Positions 25,491 to 32,917 of a stretch of DNA of 64,000 nt are shown here, piece after piece (the stretch's first letter is position 1; each line of letters begins with the position of its first letter). Source of the stretch: Candidatus Formimonas warabiya. GTDB lineage: Bacteria; Bacillota; Dehalobacteriia; Dehalobacteriales; Dehalobacteriaceae. The stretch is taken from NCBI RefSeq assembly GCF_002777255.1, contig NZ_CP017634.1, positions 6,088,903-6,152,902 on the forward strand, written 5' to 3'. Made by a program: the position numbers and the translations under genes. Below the pieces are notes generated by a model, which saw nothing but the letters and a program-made list of their open reading frames with translations, was not told the DNA's origin and made no database searches.

Positions 25491-26303
25491 TCATTGGGGG
25501 AGGGTAGCATTCATGCTTCCTGTCCGGTAACCTTTTAAATCTAAACACACAAAGATAAAACCGATCTTTTTAAATTCCTGGTAGACCTGATCCATTAATT
25601 CCTGACTAAAAAATTTGCTGCGTGCCTCGATGGCGACTTCAATCCGGGCCAGGGTTCCGTGACAGCGCACTCTCACCAGGTTAAAGCCCAGATCAATCAA
25701 ATACTGCTCCGCTTGATCCACCATAGCCAGTTTTTCTTTGGTGATTTTTTCCCCATAAGGGAACCTGGAGGACAGACAGGCAAAAGCCGGTTTATTCCAG
25801 GTGGGGAGGTCCATCTCTCTGGATAAAATCCTAATATCCTCTTTGGTCAAGCCGGCATCCCTTAAAGGGCTGATAATGCCCAGTTCCTGCAAAGCCTGTC
25901 GGCCCGGCCGGTAATCCTTTAAATCATCTAGGTTGGAACCGTCTGCGATGTGTTCTATTTTTTGTTCATCCGCTATTTTCCTGATTTTGGAGAACAGCTC
26001 TTTTTTGCACAAATAACACCGGTTGGGTGGATTATCTGAAAAGCCGTTAATCTCTAATTCCTCTGAAAGAACCACCAGGTGTTTGATTCCTAGTTTTTGA
26101 ATAAAGTCGGTTGCCTCGTGAAACTCTCTTTCCGGAAAAGTTGCGGAACGGGCCGTCACGGCCGTCACGGCATTCCCCAGCACATCATGGGCGGCTTTCA
26201 AAAGGAAAGTACTGTCGACGCCGCCGGAGAAAGCAATCATTACATGGCCCAGAGATTGAAGGTTGCTTTTTAACAAGGCCAATTTTTCCTGTGCTGTCAT
26301 CAT
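25491..26303 (-). CDS. larE: LarE-type ATP-dependent sacrificial sulfur transferase
   Basis: This 270-residue PP-loop ATP pyrophosphatase has the SGGVDSTFLLKAAHDVLG loop near residue 25, PPNRCYLCKKELF at about 100, DGSNLDDLKDYRPG, and the conserved FACLSSRFPYGEKIT block holding the cysteine position used as sulfur donor in LarE. In lactate racemase maturation LarE thiolates a nicotinate cofactor; larB and larC are not seen here. Its place in a sulfur operon suggests another sulfur-transfer substrate, or it serves a lar system elsewhere. The start at 26303 follows GGTGGAG and begins two bases after the upstream stop. Confidence 0.82.
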   Translation of the reverse strand: MMTAQEKLALLKSNLQSLGHVMIAFSGGVDSTFLLKAAHDVLGNAVTAVTARSATFPEREFHEATDFIQKLGIKHLVVLSEELEINGFSDNPPNRCYLCKKELFSKIRKIADEQKIEHIADGSNLDDLKDYRPGRQALQELGIISPLRDAGLTKEDIRILSREMDLPTWNKPAFACLSSRFPYGEKITKEKLAMVDQAEQYLIDLGFNLVRVRCHGTLARIEVAIEARSKFFSQELMDQVYQEFKKIGFIFVCLDLKGYRTGSMNATLPQ

Positions 26304-26305
26304 CG

Positions 26306-27598
26306 TTATTGCTCCACCGCTTTTTTCAAAGCCTGGTCCAAATCCCAAATCAGATCATCCACATCTTCAATGCCGATGGAGAGTCGGACCATGTCCGGAG
26401 CTACCCCAGCGAGTTTTTGCTCTTCTTCGGAGAGCTGGGAGTGGGTGGTGCTGGCCGGATGAATCACCAGGGATTTGGCATCGGCCACATTTGCCAGGAG
26501 AGAGAAAATTTCCAGGCTGTCAATGAATTTCCTGCCTGCCTCAATACCCCCTTTGATACCGAAGGTAAAGATGGATCCTGCGCCTTTGGGCAGGTATTTC
26601 TGAGCCAGGTGATAATACTTATTTCCTTCTAGGCTGGGGTAGTTTACCCAGGAAACAAGGGGATGGTCCTGCAAAAATTGGGCGATTTTTTTTGTGTTTG
26701 CCACATGCCTTTCCACCCGGAGAGACAAGGTTTCCAGCCCTTGCAGGAACAGGAAAGAATTAAAGGGACTGACGGCAGCTCCGGTATCCCGCAAAAGCTG
26801 AACTCTGGCCTTCATGATATAGGCTAAAGGACCCAGAACTTCTACGTATTTTACGCCATGATAGCTGGGGTCCGGTTCGGTTAAGCCGGGAAATCTGCCG
26901 CTCCCGGTCCAGTCAAATTTACCTGAGTCCACGATCACGCCGCCGATAGAGGTGCCGTGACCGCCGATAAACTTGGTGGCGGAATGGACGACAATATCTG
27001 CGCCGAATTCAATGGGACGGATGAGATAAGGAGTACCGAAAGTATTATCGATAATTAAAGGCAACCCGTTGTCGTGAGCAATCTTTGCCACTGCTTCAAT
27101 ATCAACCAGATTCGTCTGGGGGTTGCCAATGGTTTCCACATAGAGGGCTTTGGTCTTTTCGGTAATGGCATGGCGGAAATTTTCCGGATCATCGGAATCG
27201 ACAAAGACGGTTTTAACCCCCAGTCTGGGCAGGGTTGCGGAAAACAAGTTATAAGTGCCGCCGTACAAAGTGCTGGCGGAGACAATCTCATCCCCGGCCC
27301 CGGCAATGTTTAAAATGGCGTATGTGATGGCGGCCGAACCTGAGGCAACAGCCAAAGCACCCACGCCGCCTTCCAGAGCGGCGATTCTCTGCTCAAAAAC
27401 ATCATTGGTGGGGTTCATGATTCTGGTGTAAATATTGCCAGGTTCTTTCAAGGCAAAAAGATTGGCGGCATGCTCCGCATTTTTAAATACATAAGAGGTG
27501 GTTTGATAAATGGGAACCGCCCGGGAACCGGTCGTGGGATCCGGATTTTGGCCGGCATGCACCTGTAAGGTGTCAAATTTCCATTGTCTTTCACTCAT
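26306..27598 (-). CDS. O-acetylhomoserine sulfhydrylase, copy 1
   Basis: This 430-residue PLP enzyme joins O-acetylhomoserine with sulfide to homocysteine, or with methanethiol to methionine directly. Seen motifs are WKFDTLQVHAGQNPDPTTGS, RIMNPTNDVFEQRIAALEGG and the PLP site HSATKFIGGHG. The ATG at 27598 follows GGGAG. It is nearly the same as the copy at 48148. It is the second gene of the operon headed by rrf2. Ability to use methanethiol makes it the natural sink for a thiol-releasing reductase. Confidence 0.93.
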   Translation of the reverse strand: MSERQWKFDTLQVHAGQNPDPTTGSRAVPIYQTTSYVFKNAEHAANLFALKEPGNIYTRIMNPTNDVFEQRIAALEGGVGALAVASGSAAITYAILNIAGAGDEIVSASTLYGGTYNLFSATLPRLGVKTVFVDSDDPENFRHAITEKTKALYVETIGNPQTNLVDIEAVAKIAHDNGLPLIIDNTFGTPYLIRPIEFGADIVVHSATKFIGGHGTSIGGVIVDSGKFDWTGSGRFPGLTEPDPSYHGVKYVEVLGPLAYIMKARVQLLRDTGAAVSPFNSFLFLQGLETLSLRVERHVANTKKIAQFLQDHPLVSWVNYPSLEGNKYYHLAQKYLPKGAGSIFTFGIKGGIEAGRKFIDSLEIFSLLANVADAKSLVIHPASTTHSQLSEEEQKLAGVAPDMVRLSIGIEDVDDLIWDLDQALKKAVEQ

Positions 27599-27629
27599 GA
27601 TGAAATCTCTCCCTTTGATTATTTTTTCC

Positions 27630-27690
27630 ATTATTTTAGTAGGATATAAAATAAAAAAATAAAATTGAACATACATAATAAATGAGGGGC
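27630..27690 (-). promoter_or_regulatory. Possible operator before O-acetylhomoserine sulfhydrylase 1
   Basis: TTTTAGTAGGATATAAAAT (27634-27652) and ACATACATAATAAAT (27669-27683) resemble parts of the CymR-like sites elsewhere in the region. No clear promoter boxes are visible, so the gene may be transcribed mainly from the rrf2 promoter. Confidence 0.35.
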
Positions 27691-27696
27691 CAATCC

Positions 27697-28143
27697 TTAA
27701 ATATGATACATTAAGGTAAAACTTTGGTTTAGTTTTCTATATTCCTGGGCCAGATCTTCTAAAGTAATGGCATCGACCACGGCATTGATACTTTCATTTA
27801 ATTTATCCCAAACCTTCGTTCTAATGCAGTATTCAATGGAATTATTTTGGTGCAGTTCTTCCACCTTCTTATCGATGAGAGATAAATCTCCCTCCAGGGT
27901 TCTTAATACGGCACCAACCGTAATATTGGATGGTCTGTCGGCCAGAATGTATCCCCCCTGGGCCCCTTTCACACTCTTGACCAGGCCCGCTTTACGCAAG
28001 GTAGAAAATACCTGCTCCAAGTAATTTTCCGATATTTCTTCTCTTTCCGCAATGCTGTTCAGAGAAACGTGGCCCCCGGTGGAATGAACAGTTAAATCCA
28101 CCATTGCCCTTAGGCCATATCTACCCTTTGTAGATAATTTCAT
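27697..28143 (-). CDS. Rrf2-family regulator, CymR-like
   Basis: This 148-residue winged-helix protein starts MKLSTKGRYGLRAMVDL, with recognition region SENYLEQVFSTLRKAGLVKS and wing KGAQGGYILA. It has one cysteine (EYCIRTK) in the region where IscR has three cluster ligands, so an Fe-S sensor is unlikely. This agrees with CymR, the cysteine-metabolism repressor that acts with CysK. The ATG at 28143 follows GAGGTG; a GTG nine bases upstream lies in that site. It heads the operon of sulfur amino acid enzymes and has a strong promoter with a site of its own type. It is probably the master regulator of the 20.8-54.7 kb regulon. Confidence 0.85.
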   Translation of the reverse strand: MKLSTKGRYGLRAMVDLTVHSTGGHVSLNSIAEREEISENYLEQVFSTLRKAGLVKSVKGAQGGYILADRPSNITVGAVLRTLEGDLSLIDKKVEELHQNNSIEYCIRTKVWDKLNESINAVVDAITLEDLAQEYRKLNQSFTLMYHI

Positions 28144-28170
28144 ACATGACACCTCATTTTAAATGGTTAG

Positions 28171-28217
28171 TAGACCTATATGAATAATATAATACTGCCG
28201 ATTGACCTCTCTGTCAA
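28171..28217 (-). promoter_or_regulatory. Promoter and operator of rrf2
   Basis: On the minus strand TTGACA (28212-28217) and TATTAT (28189-28194) are 17 bases apart. The site ATTATTCATATAGGTCTAC overlaps the -10 box and start, indicating autoregulation. The gap 28144-28493 holds only this promoter and the one for cysK copy 2. Confidence 0.7.
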
Positions 28218-28361
28218 GGATTATTTACATTTTTGCCATAAAAAATGAAAAATATTACAAGGAAAAAACACTTAAACCTTAGAGATATATTAGCCATGAT
28301 CAGGCAAATTCCTGTTGGAAAATGTAAAAATGAAGAAATTTAACAGCAGCTAGCTTATTCT

Positions 28362-28480
28362 ACTAAACCGATAGGAAAAATTAAAAATATTTTGTTTAAG
28401 ATATTGACAAGGAGAACACCGGGGGCATAAAATAAAAGTAAACAAAAAACCAATAAAACATATAAGAATAATAATTATTG
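28362..28480 (+). promoter_or_regulatory. Promoter and operator of cysK copy 2
   Basis: ACTAAACCGATAGGAAAAA (28362-28380) contains the best form of the shared operator core. It lies upstream of TTGACA (28404-28409) and TAAAAT (28428-28433). A second weaker site, ACATATAAGAATAATA, is near 28458. Confidence 0.65.
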
Positions 28481-28493
28481 AGGAGGAGAAATT

Positions 28494-29429
28494 ATGTCTA
28501 AGATTGCCAAGAATCTCACGGACCTAATCGGAAACACCCCCTTGCTGGAATTGTCGAACTACAATGACAGTCAAGGCCTGAATGCAAAGCTGGTGGCTAA
28601 ACTGGAGTATTTTAATCCTGCGGGAAGTGTGAAAGACAGGATCGGCTACGCCATGATTAAGGATGCCGAAGAAAAAGGGCTCATTAACAAGGATACGGTA
28701 ATCATTGAACCTACCAGCGGGAATACCGGTATTGCCCTGGCCTTTGTGGCAGCAGCGCGGGGTTATAAACTGGTGCTGACGATGCCGGAAACAATGAGCA
28801 TTGAACGAAGAAACCTGTTAAGCGCTTTAGGTGCGGAATTGGTGTTGACCCCTGGCTCCGAAGGAATGAAAGGGGCCATTAGAAAGGCGGAAGAACTGGT
28901 AAGCCAAACGCCTCACTCCTTTATTCCTCAACAATTTAAAAATCCGGCCAACCCGGAAATTCACCGTATCACTACAGCGGAAGAAGTTTGGCAAGATACC
29001 GATGGAGCGGTAGATATCTTTGTGGGCGGTGTCGGTACGGGAGGAACGATTACGGGGGTAGGAGAAATCTTGAAACAGAGAAAACCCTCCGCAAAAATTA
29101 TTGCTGTCGAGCCATTTGATTCACCGGTTCTTTCCGGGGGAAATCCCGGCCCCCATAAAATCCAAGGCATTGGCGCCGGATTTGTGCCTGAGATTTTGAA
29201 TCTGGATGTGGTTGATGAGATCTTTAAGGTAAAAAATGAAGAGGCTTTTGAAACGGCCAGACTTTTAGCAAAAACAGAAGGCTTGCTGGTCGGCATCTCA
29301 TCAGGAGCCGCAGCTTTCGCAGCAACCCAGATTGCCAAAAGGCCGGAAAACGCGGGCAAAACCATCGTCGTCTTGCTTCCCGATACCGGAGAAAGGTATC
29401 TGTCCACGGTTCTTTTCCAGGAAGCATAA
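28494..29429 (+). CDS. cysK: Cysteine synthase (O-acetylserine sulfhydrylase), copy 2
   Basis: This 311-residue protein is almost identical in its middle and C-terminal parts to copy 1 at 22101. The PLP lysine is in NPAGSVKDRIGYAMI, the substrate loop is PTSGNTGIALAFVA, and GGVGTGGTITG is the phosphate loop. GGAGGAG precedes the ATG. It has its own promoter with a CymR-like site and stands as a single gene, followed by a 190-bp terminal-inverted-repeat element. One of the three copies may act as a CymR partner rather than as bulk enzyme. Confidence 0.93.
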   Translation: MSKIAKNLTDLIGNTPLLELSNYNDSQGLNAKLVAKLEYFNPAGSVKDRIGYAMIKDAEEKGLINKDTVIIEPTSGNTGIALAFVAAARGYKLVLTMPETMSIERRNLLSALGAELVLTPGSEGMKGAIRKAEELVSQTPHSFIPQQFKNPANPEIHRITTAEEVWQDTDGAVDIFVGGVGTGGTITGVGEILKQRKPSAKIIAVEPFDSPVLSGGNPGPHKIQGIGAGFVPEILNLDVVDEIFKVKNEEAFETARLLAKTEGLLVGISSGAAAFAATQIAKRPENAGKTIVVLLPDTGERYLSTVLFQEA

Positions 29430-29458
29430 ATAAATCCGGCGTGTTGGGTACCAAGACG

Positions 29459-29648
29459 GAGACTGCTTAAAAAGTACGTGATTGCCGAGACTGCTCAAAA
29501 ACCCGAAAGTCAAGGCGTGCTGGAATCGAGAACGGCACGGGCTAAGATAGATGATCTATCCTTGTGCGGGGAATGTTCCCCTATCCTGTAGGGGAGCATG
29601 CGCCATGGAAGCAGGTACGCAAAGATGCAGGACTTTTTAAGCAGTCTC
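29459..29648. mobile_element. 190-bp MITE-like element
   Basis: GAGACTGCTTAAAAAGT (29459-29475) is the exact inverse of ACTTTTTAAGCAGTCTC (29632-29648), a 17-bp terminal inverted repeat. A related direct repeat, GAGACTGCTCAAAAA, follows at 29487. Internal hairpins such as CCCCTA-tcctg-TAGGGG are present. There is no transposase. It explains most of the gap 29430-29771. Confidence 0.65.
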
Positions 29649-29730
29649 AACCGCATGTGCAAAAATTTTACGGCGATTTCCTTAGCGATCATTTTTATTT
29701 GTTTCAGAAATTAATCGCATACCCCAAATC

Positions 29731-29757
29731 ATATTAAACAGATCGGATAAATTATAA
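29731..29757 (+). promoter_or_regulatory. CymR-like site before the yezD pair
   Basis: AACAGATCGGATAAATTATAA (29737-29757) closely matches CCTATCGGATATATTATAA upstream of the gene at 34499. It lies just before the first YezD-like gene. Confidence 0.5.
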
Positions 29758-29771
29758 ATGGGGGAGTAAAC

Positions 29772-29948
29772 ATGTCGAACGGAAACTTGGGTATCACAAA
29801 CGGGAAGAAACCGTACGGAAAGGAGTTGGAGCAAGTTATTCTGGAAATCATTCAAAACGTGAAAAATGGTTTGGTGACCGTTGTGAAACAGGACTACCGG
29901 GTGGTCCAAATAAATACCAGCGAAAGGTTCGACCTGGAAAATGAATAG
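29772..29948 (+). CDS. YezD-like small protein (DUF2292) 1
   Basis: A 58-residue frame with a GGGGAG site before its ATG. The sequence ELEQVILEIIQNVKNGLVTV followed by VKQDYRVVQINTSERFDL fits the DUF2292/YezD pattern of a helix followed by a beta hairpin with VVQI near the end. The family is small and without a known reaction, but it is often encoded with sulfur-assimilation genes under CymR control. A CymR-like site lies just upstream. A second member follows 27 bases later. Confidence 0.7.
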   Translation: MSNGNLGITNGKKPYGKELEQVILEIIQNVKNGLVTVVKQDYRVVQINTSERFDLENE

Positions 29949-29975
29949 AAATAATGTGCTTGGGGAGGGGAAAAA

Positions 29976-30146
29976 ATGGCAGAACCGAAGGAAAACATCA
30001 AAAAAACCAATCATACTGTTTCGGAGGAAGATTTTAAAAAAATATTTGAAATTGTCAAAGGTGTCGGATATGGTTCGATTACCTTGATTATACATGAGGG
30101 AAAAATAGTGCAAATCGAAAAAAATATTAAGATGAGACTGACATAA
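29976..30146 (+). CDS. YezD-like small protein (DUF2292) 2
   Basis: A 56-residue frame preceded by TGGGGAGGGG. It shares the helix and hairpin of the preceding gene: DFKKIFEIVKGVGYGSITLI, then HEGKIVQIEKNIKMRL. Both genes end just before the promoter of the nifX-like/nifH-like genes. The small size and paired arrangement suggest a heteromeric accessory or regulatory protein; the role is unknown. Confidence 0.7.
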   Translation: MAEPKENIKKTNHTVSEEDFKKIFEIVKGVGYGSITLIIHEGKIVQIEKNIKMRLT

Positions 30147-30222
30147 CCGGTCCCAATAATTCGGTATTAAAGAAAGGGACTAAGTCAGAAGAAAAGTAGC
30201 GCCACTAAATTTTTTTCCAACA

Positions 30223-30284
30223 TTGACAAATGAGTTAACAAAAGTTAAAATAATAAATAAAACATATCAGAATAGTATACAATA
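30223..30284 (+). promoter_or_regulatory. Promoter and operator of the nifX-like/nifH-like genes
   Basis: TTGACA (30223-30228) and TAAAAT (30246-30251) are 17 bases apart. ACATATCAGAATAGTATAC (30262-30280) follows at the start, in the position of the CymR-like sites. Confidence 0.65.
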
Positions 30285-30343
30285 TTTTTTGAGGTGAGGA
30301 GGAAGCCTTTCCGCGACTAGTTTTAGAAAGTAATTAGTTTTTT

Positions 30344-30424
30344 AGTTGACCAGAAACACTGGAGACTAAGTTTTCTGTTTGCATGTTTTAGGCATGTTAA
30401 AAACGTTAAACTTGGTTTTTTTAT
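30344..30424 (+). ncRNA. Structured leader with terminator before the nifX-like gene (copy B)
   Basis: AGTTGA is followed by CCAG-aaaca-CTGG (30350-30362) and directly by AGACTAAG (30363-30370), which pairs with CTTGGTTT (30411-30418) before a T run. Inside, GTTTT and AAAAC form a hairpin. Relative to the nifB leader, the outer stem changes on both sides while pairing is kept, and the flanks TTTTC and GTTWAA are conserved. This fills most of the gap 30147-30453. Confidence 0.65.
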
Positions 30425-30453
30425 TTTTACACGCTAATGGGGGGAAAGATTTC

Positions 30454-30783
30454 ATGTCATTTAGGGTCGCGGCGGCCAGCAGCGATGGAAAGTTTATCAA
30501 TCAGCATTTTGGGCGGGCCAGTCAGTTTTATATTTTTGAAATTAGGGACGATCAATATCACTTTGTGGAGCTCCGGAAGAACGTCCCTCCTTGCGGGGGA
30601 GGAGAACATGATGAGGATACCCTGAGAAAATCAGTAAACTTAATTGGGGATTGCCGGGTGGTTCTGGTGAACCAGATCGGTCCGGGCGCTGCAAGCGTGT
30701 TAAATTCGAGGGGAATTCAATCTTTCCGGGTGCAAAACTTTATTGAGGAAGCCCTGGAGAAATTGATTTCCTATCGGAACTAG
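30454..30783 (+). CDS. NifX/NafY-type cofactor carrier domain protein
   Basis: This 109-residue protein is a single dinitrogenase iron-molybdenum cofactor-binding domain: FRVAAASSDGKFINQHFGRA, FYIFEI near residue 30, and a C-terminal VLNSRGIQSFRVQNFIEEAL. Such proteins bind NifB-co or related clusters and carry them to the apoenzyme. The ATG at 30454 follows GGGGGGAAAG; the frame further upstream is the leader RNA. It is followed after 27 bases by the NifH-like gene. With a NifB lacking its own NifX domain, it is the obvious carrier for the cluster. Confidence 0.88.
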   Translation: MSFRVAAASSDGKFINQHFGRASQFYIFEIRDDQYHFVELRKNVPPCGGGEHDEDTLRKSVNLIGDCRVVLVNQIGPGAASVLNSRGIQSFRVQNFIEEALEKLISYRN

Positions 30784-30810
30784 ATTTCAATAGAGTTAGG
30801 AGTGTCACCA

Positions 30811-31689
30811 TTGGTCAAGAAGAAAATCAAGCAAATTGCCATTTATGGTAAAGGAGGAATCGGCAAATCAACCACCACTTCCAATCTCAGTGCCGCCCTG
30901 GTTCAGGCCGGGTATAAAGTGATGCAGTTCGGTTGCGACCCCAAAAGTGATTCTACCAATACCTTGCGGGGTGGGAAGTATATCCCTACCGTGCTCGACA
31001 CCTTACGGGAAAAAAATGTGGTGAAAGCGGAAGAAGTGGTTTTCGAAGGATTCCATGGCGTCTATTGTGTAGAGGCCGGGGGACCTGCTCCGGGTGTAGG
31101 GTGCGCCGGCCGGGGAATTATCACGGCGGTCCAGCTCATGAAGCAGCAGAAGGTTTTCGATGAATTGGATCTGGATTTTGTGATTTATGATGTGCTGGGT
31201 GATGTGGTTTGCGGGGGGTTTGCCGTTCCCATCCGGGAAGGAATTGCCGAACATGTATTTACCGTTTCTTCCGCGGATTTTATGGCTATTTACGCGGCAA
31301 ATAACCTGTTTAAAGGCATTCAGAAATATTCCCATGCGGGAGGAGCGCTCCTGGGCGGTGTGATTGCCAACTCCATCAATGCGCCCTACGCCCGGGAAAT
31401 CATTGATGATTTTGTGCAACGGACCCATACAAAAGTGATTGAATATGTACCCCGGTCAGTTACGGTGACCCAAAGTGAGTTGCAAGGGAAAACCACCATT
31501 GAAGCAGCGCCCAATTCGGAACAAGCCAAGGTTTATTCCAGTCTGGCCCAAAAGATCGCAGAACATGTGGAATCAAGCACACCATCCCCCCTTGAATTGA
31601 AGGAGCTGAGGGAATGGGCAGCTAAATGGGGCAATCACCTTTTGGCTTTGGAAACGGGAGAAATTCGCACAGAGGCAGCGGGTATTTAG
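30811..31689 (+). CDS. NifH-like ATP-dependent reductase
   Basis: This 292-residue protein is a nitrogenase iron-protein homologue. It has the P-loop YGKGGIGKSTTTSNL (about residues 12-26), cluster cysteines in GVGCAGRGI (Cys98) and VLGDVVCGGF (Cys134), and the FGCDPKSDST block. As a homodimer with one 4Fe-4S cluster, it would deliver electrons at the cost of ATP to a NifDK-like partner. The start is a TTG at 30811, eight bases after AGGAG; a GTG at 30802 lies in that site. It is the only NifH in the window, so it probably serves both DK pairs at 42-48 kb. Confidence 0.93.
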   Translation: MVKKKIKQIAIYGKGGIGKSTTTSNLSAALVQAGYKVMQFGCDPKSDSTNTLRGGKYIPTVLDTLREKNVVKAEEVVFEGFHGVYCVEAGGPAPGVGCAGRGIITAVQLMKQQKVFDELDLDFVIYDVLGDVVCGGFAVPIREGIAEHVFTVSSADFMAIYAANNLFKGIQKYSHAGGALLGGVIANSINAPYAREIIDDFVQRTHTKVIEYVPRSVTVTQSELQGKTTIEAAPNSEQAKVYSSLAQKIAEHVESSTPSPLELKELREWAAKWGNHLLALETGEIRTEAAGI

Positions 31690-31732
31690 AACCTTATCTC
31701 ATCCATACAAACACATTCATGGGAAGAAAATA

Positions 31733-31793
31733 TTGACATTAAATTCTCTTCGTGCTAAAGTTAGTATAAACATACTAAATTGATAGGAAAATA
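31733..31793 (+). promoter_or_regulatory. Promoter and operator of cysK copy 3
   Basis: TTGACA (31733-31738) and TAAAGT (31756-31761) are 17 bases apart; ATACTAAATTGATAGGAAAA (31772-31791) follows, a good form of the shared site. Confidence 0.7.
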
Positions 31794-31821
31794 CGGAAAT
31801 ATGGTTGAGGAGGGGATTGTA

Positions 31822-32757
31822 ATGTCAAAAATTGCAGAAAATTTAACAGACCTGATCGGCAATACACCGCTGTTGAAGCTTTCAAACTTTACGAAAAGTA
31901 TTGATTTGGAAGCGAAAATCATAGCCAAGCTGGAATACTTTAATCCTGCCGGAAGTGTCAAGGACCGGATCGGTTATGCCATGATCAAAGACGCGCAGGA
32001 TAAAGGGTTACTTAACAAGGACTCGGTGATTATTGAACCTACCAGCGGCAATACTGGGATTGCACTTGCTTTTGTTGCGGCTGCATTGGGTTATAAACTA
32101 ATTATCACATTGCCGGAGACCTTTAGTGTTGAGCGGAGACAACTTCTTAAAGCCCTGGGGGCGGATTTGGTCCTCACCCCGGGTGCGGAGGGGATGCCGG
32201 GTGCCATTAGAAAAGCACAGGAATTAGCTGCCCAGACACCGAATTCTTTTATCCCGCAGCAATTTGAAAATCCGGCCAACCCGGAAATTCACCGTACCAC
32301 AACGGCAGAAGAAATTTGGCAAGATACCGATGGAGAGGTGGATATCTTTGTGGGCGGTGCCGGAACTGGGGGGACCGTTACCGGAGTAGGCGAAGCATTA
32401 AAAGAGAAAAAACCTTCCGTAAAGATTGTTGCTGTAGAGCCATTTGATTCACCGGTTCTTTCGGGCGGAAAACCGGGGCCCCATCGGATCCAGGGCCTTG
32501 GTCCTGGTTTTGTGCCCGGTGTCTTCAACAAGTCCGTGGTGGATGAAATTTTTACCGTGAAAAACGAAGAGGCATTTGAAACTGCCCGGAAGCTTGCCAA
32601 AAGTGAAGGATTACTGGTAGGTATTTCTTCCGGTGCTGCGGCATACGCGGCAGCCCAAATCGCCAAAAGACCTGAGAACAAAGGCAAGACCATCGTGGTG
32701 ATTCTACCCGACACGGGAGAACGCTACCTGTCTACACCTCTTTTCGATGAAGCCTAA
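31822..32757 (+). CDS. cysK: Cysteine synthase (O-acetylserine sulfhydrylase), copy 3
   Basis: This is the most diverged of the three 311-residue copies, but all catalytic blocks remain: NPAGSVKDRIGYAMI, PTSGNTGIALAFVA and GGAGTGGTVTGVG. The ATG at 31822 follows GAGGAGGGG; earlier frame starts are less likely. It lies between the nifH-like and the third mttB gene with its own operator and a terminator after it. The placement suggests sulfide released nearby is fixed here. Confidence 0.93.
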   Translation: MSKIAENLTDLIGNTPLLKLSNFTKSIDLEAKIIAKLEYFNPAGSVKDRIGYAMIKDAQDKGLLNKDSVIIEPTSGNTGIALAFVAAALGYKLIITLPETFSVERRQLLKALGADLVLTPGAEGMPGAIRKAQELAAQTPNSFIPQQFENPANPEIHRTTTAEEIWQDTDGEVDIFVGGAGTGGTVTGVGEALKEKKPSVKIVAVEPFDSPVLSGGKPGPHRIQGLGPGFVPGVFNKSVVDEIFTVKNEEAFETARKLAKSEGLLVGISSGAAAYAAAQIAKRPENKGKTIVVILPDTGERYLSTPLFDEA

Positions 32758-32773
32758 TGAACAATTTTATCTA

Positions 32774-32808
32774 AAAGTTAGGGGGTCTACTCCTCCTAAC
32801 TTTATTGT
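32774..32808 (+). terminator. Terminator after cysK copy 3
   Basis: AAAGTTAGG (32774-32782) pairs with CCTAACTTT (32795-32803), extended by G/C pairs, and is followed by TATTGTTTG. The arm resembles the start of the 62-bp repeats at 23054. Confidence 0.65.
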
Positions 32809-32844
32809 TTGTCAAAACATACTAAATATATATGAATAATATAA
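32809..32844 (+). promoter_or_regulatory. Probable promoter/operator of mttB-like gene 3
   Basis: TTGTCA (32809-32814) and TATGAA (32831-32836) are spaced by 16 bases. ACATACTAAATATATATGAA (32817-32836) shares the ACATACTAAA half of the site before cysK copy 3 and the TATGAATAATATAA of the rrf2 site. Confidence 0.5.
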
Positions 32845-32917
32845 ATATAAAAATTGTTTAACTCTTTTTAGATTTAACCTGTTTATGATCCAAGACAATA
32901 AGAGGGAGGATTCAACC

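Noticed and set aside
29510..29692. 60-codon minus-strand frame after cysK copy 2
   Set aside because: It lies almost wholly within the MITE-like element and uses its hairpins; no start signal was seen.
29682..30113. 143-codon minus-strand frame
   Set aside because: It is the complement of the two YezD-like genes, which have good ribosome-binding sites and a family pattern on the plus strand.
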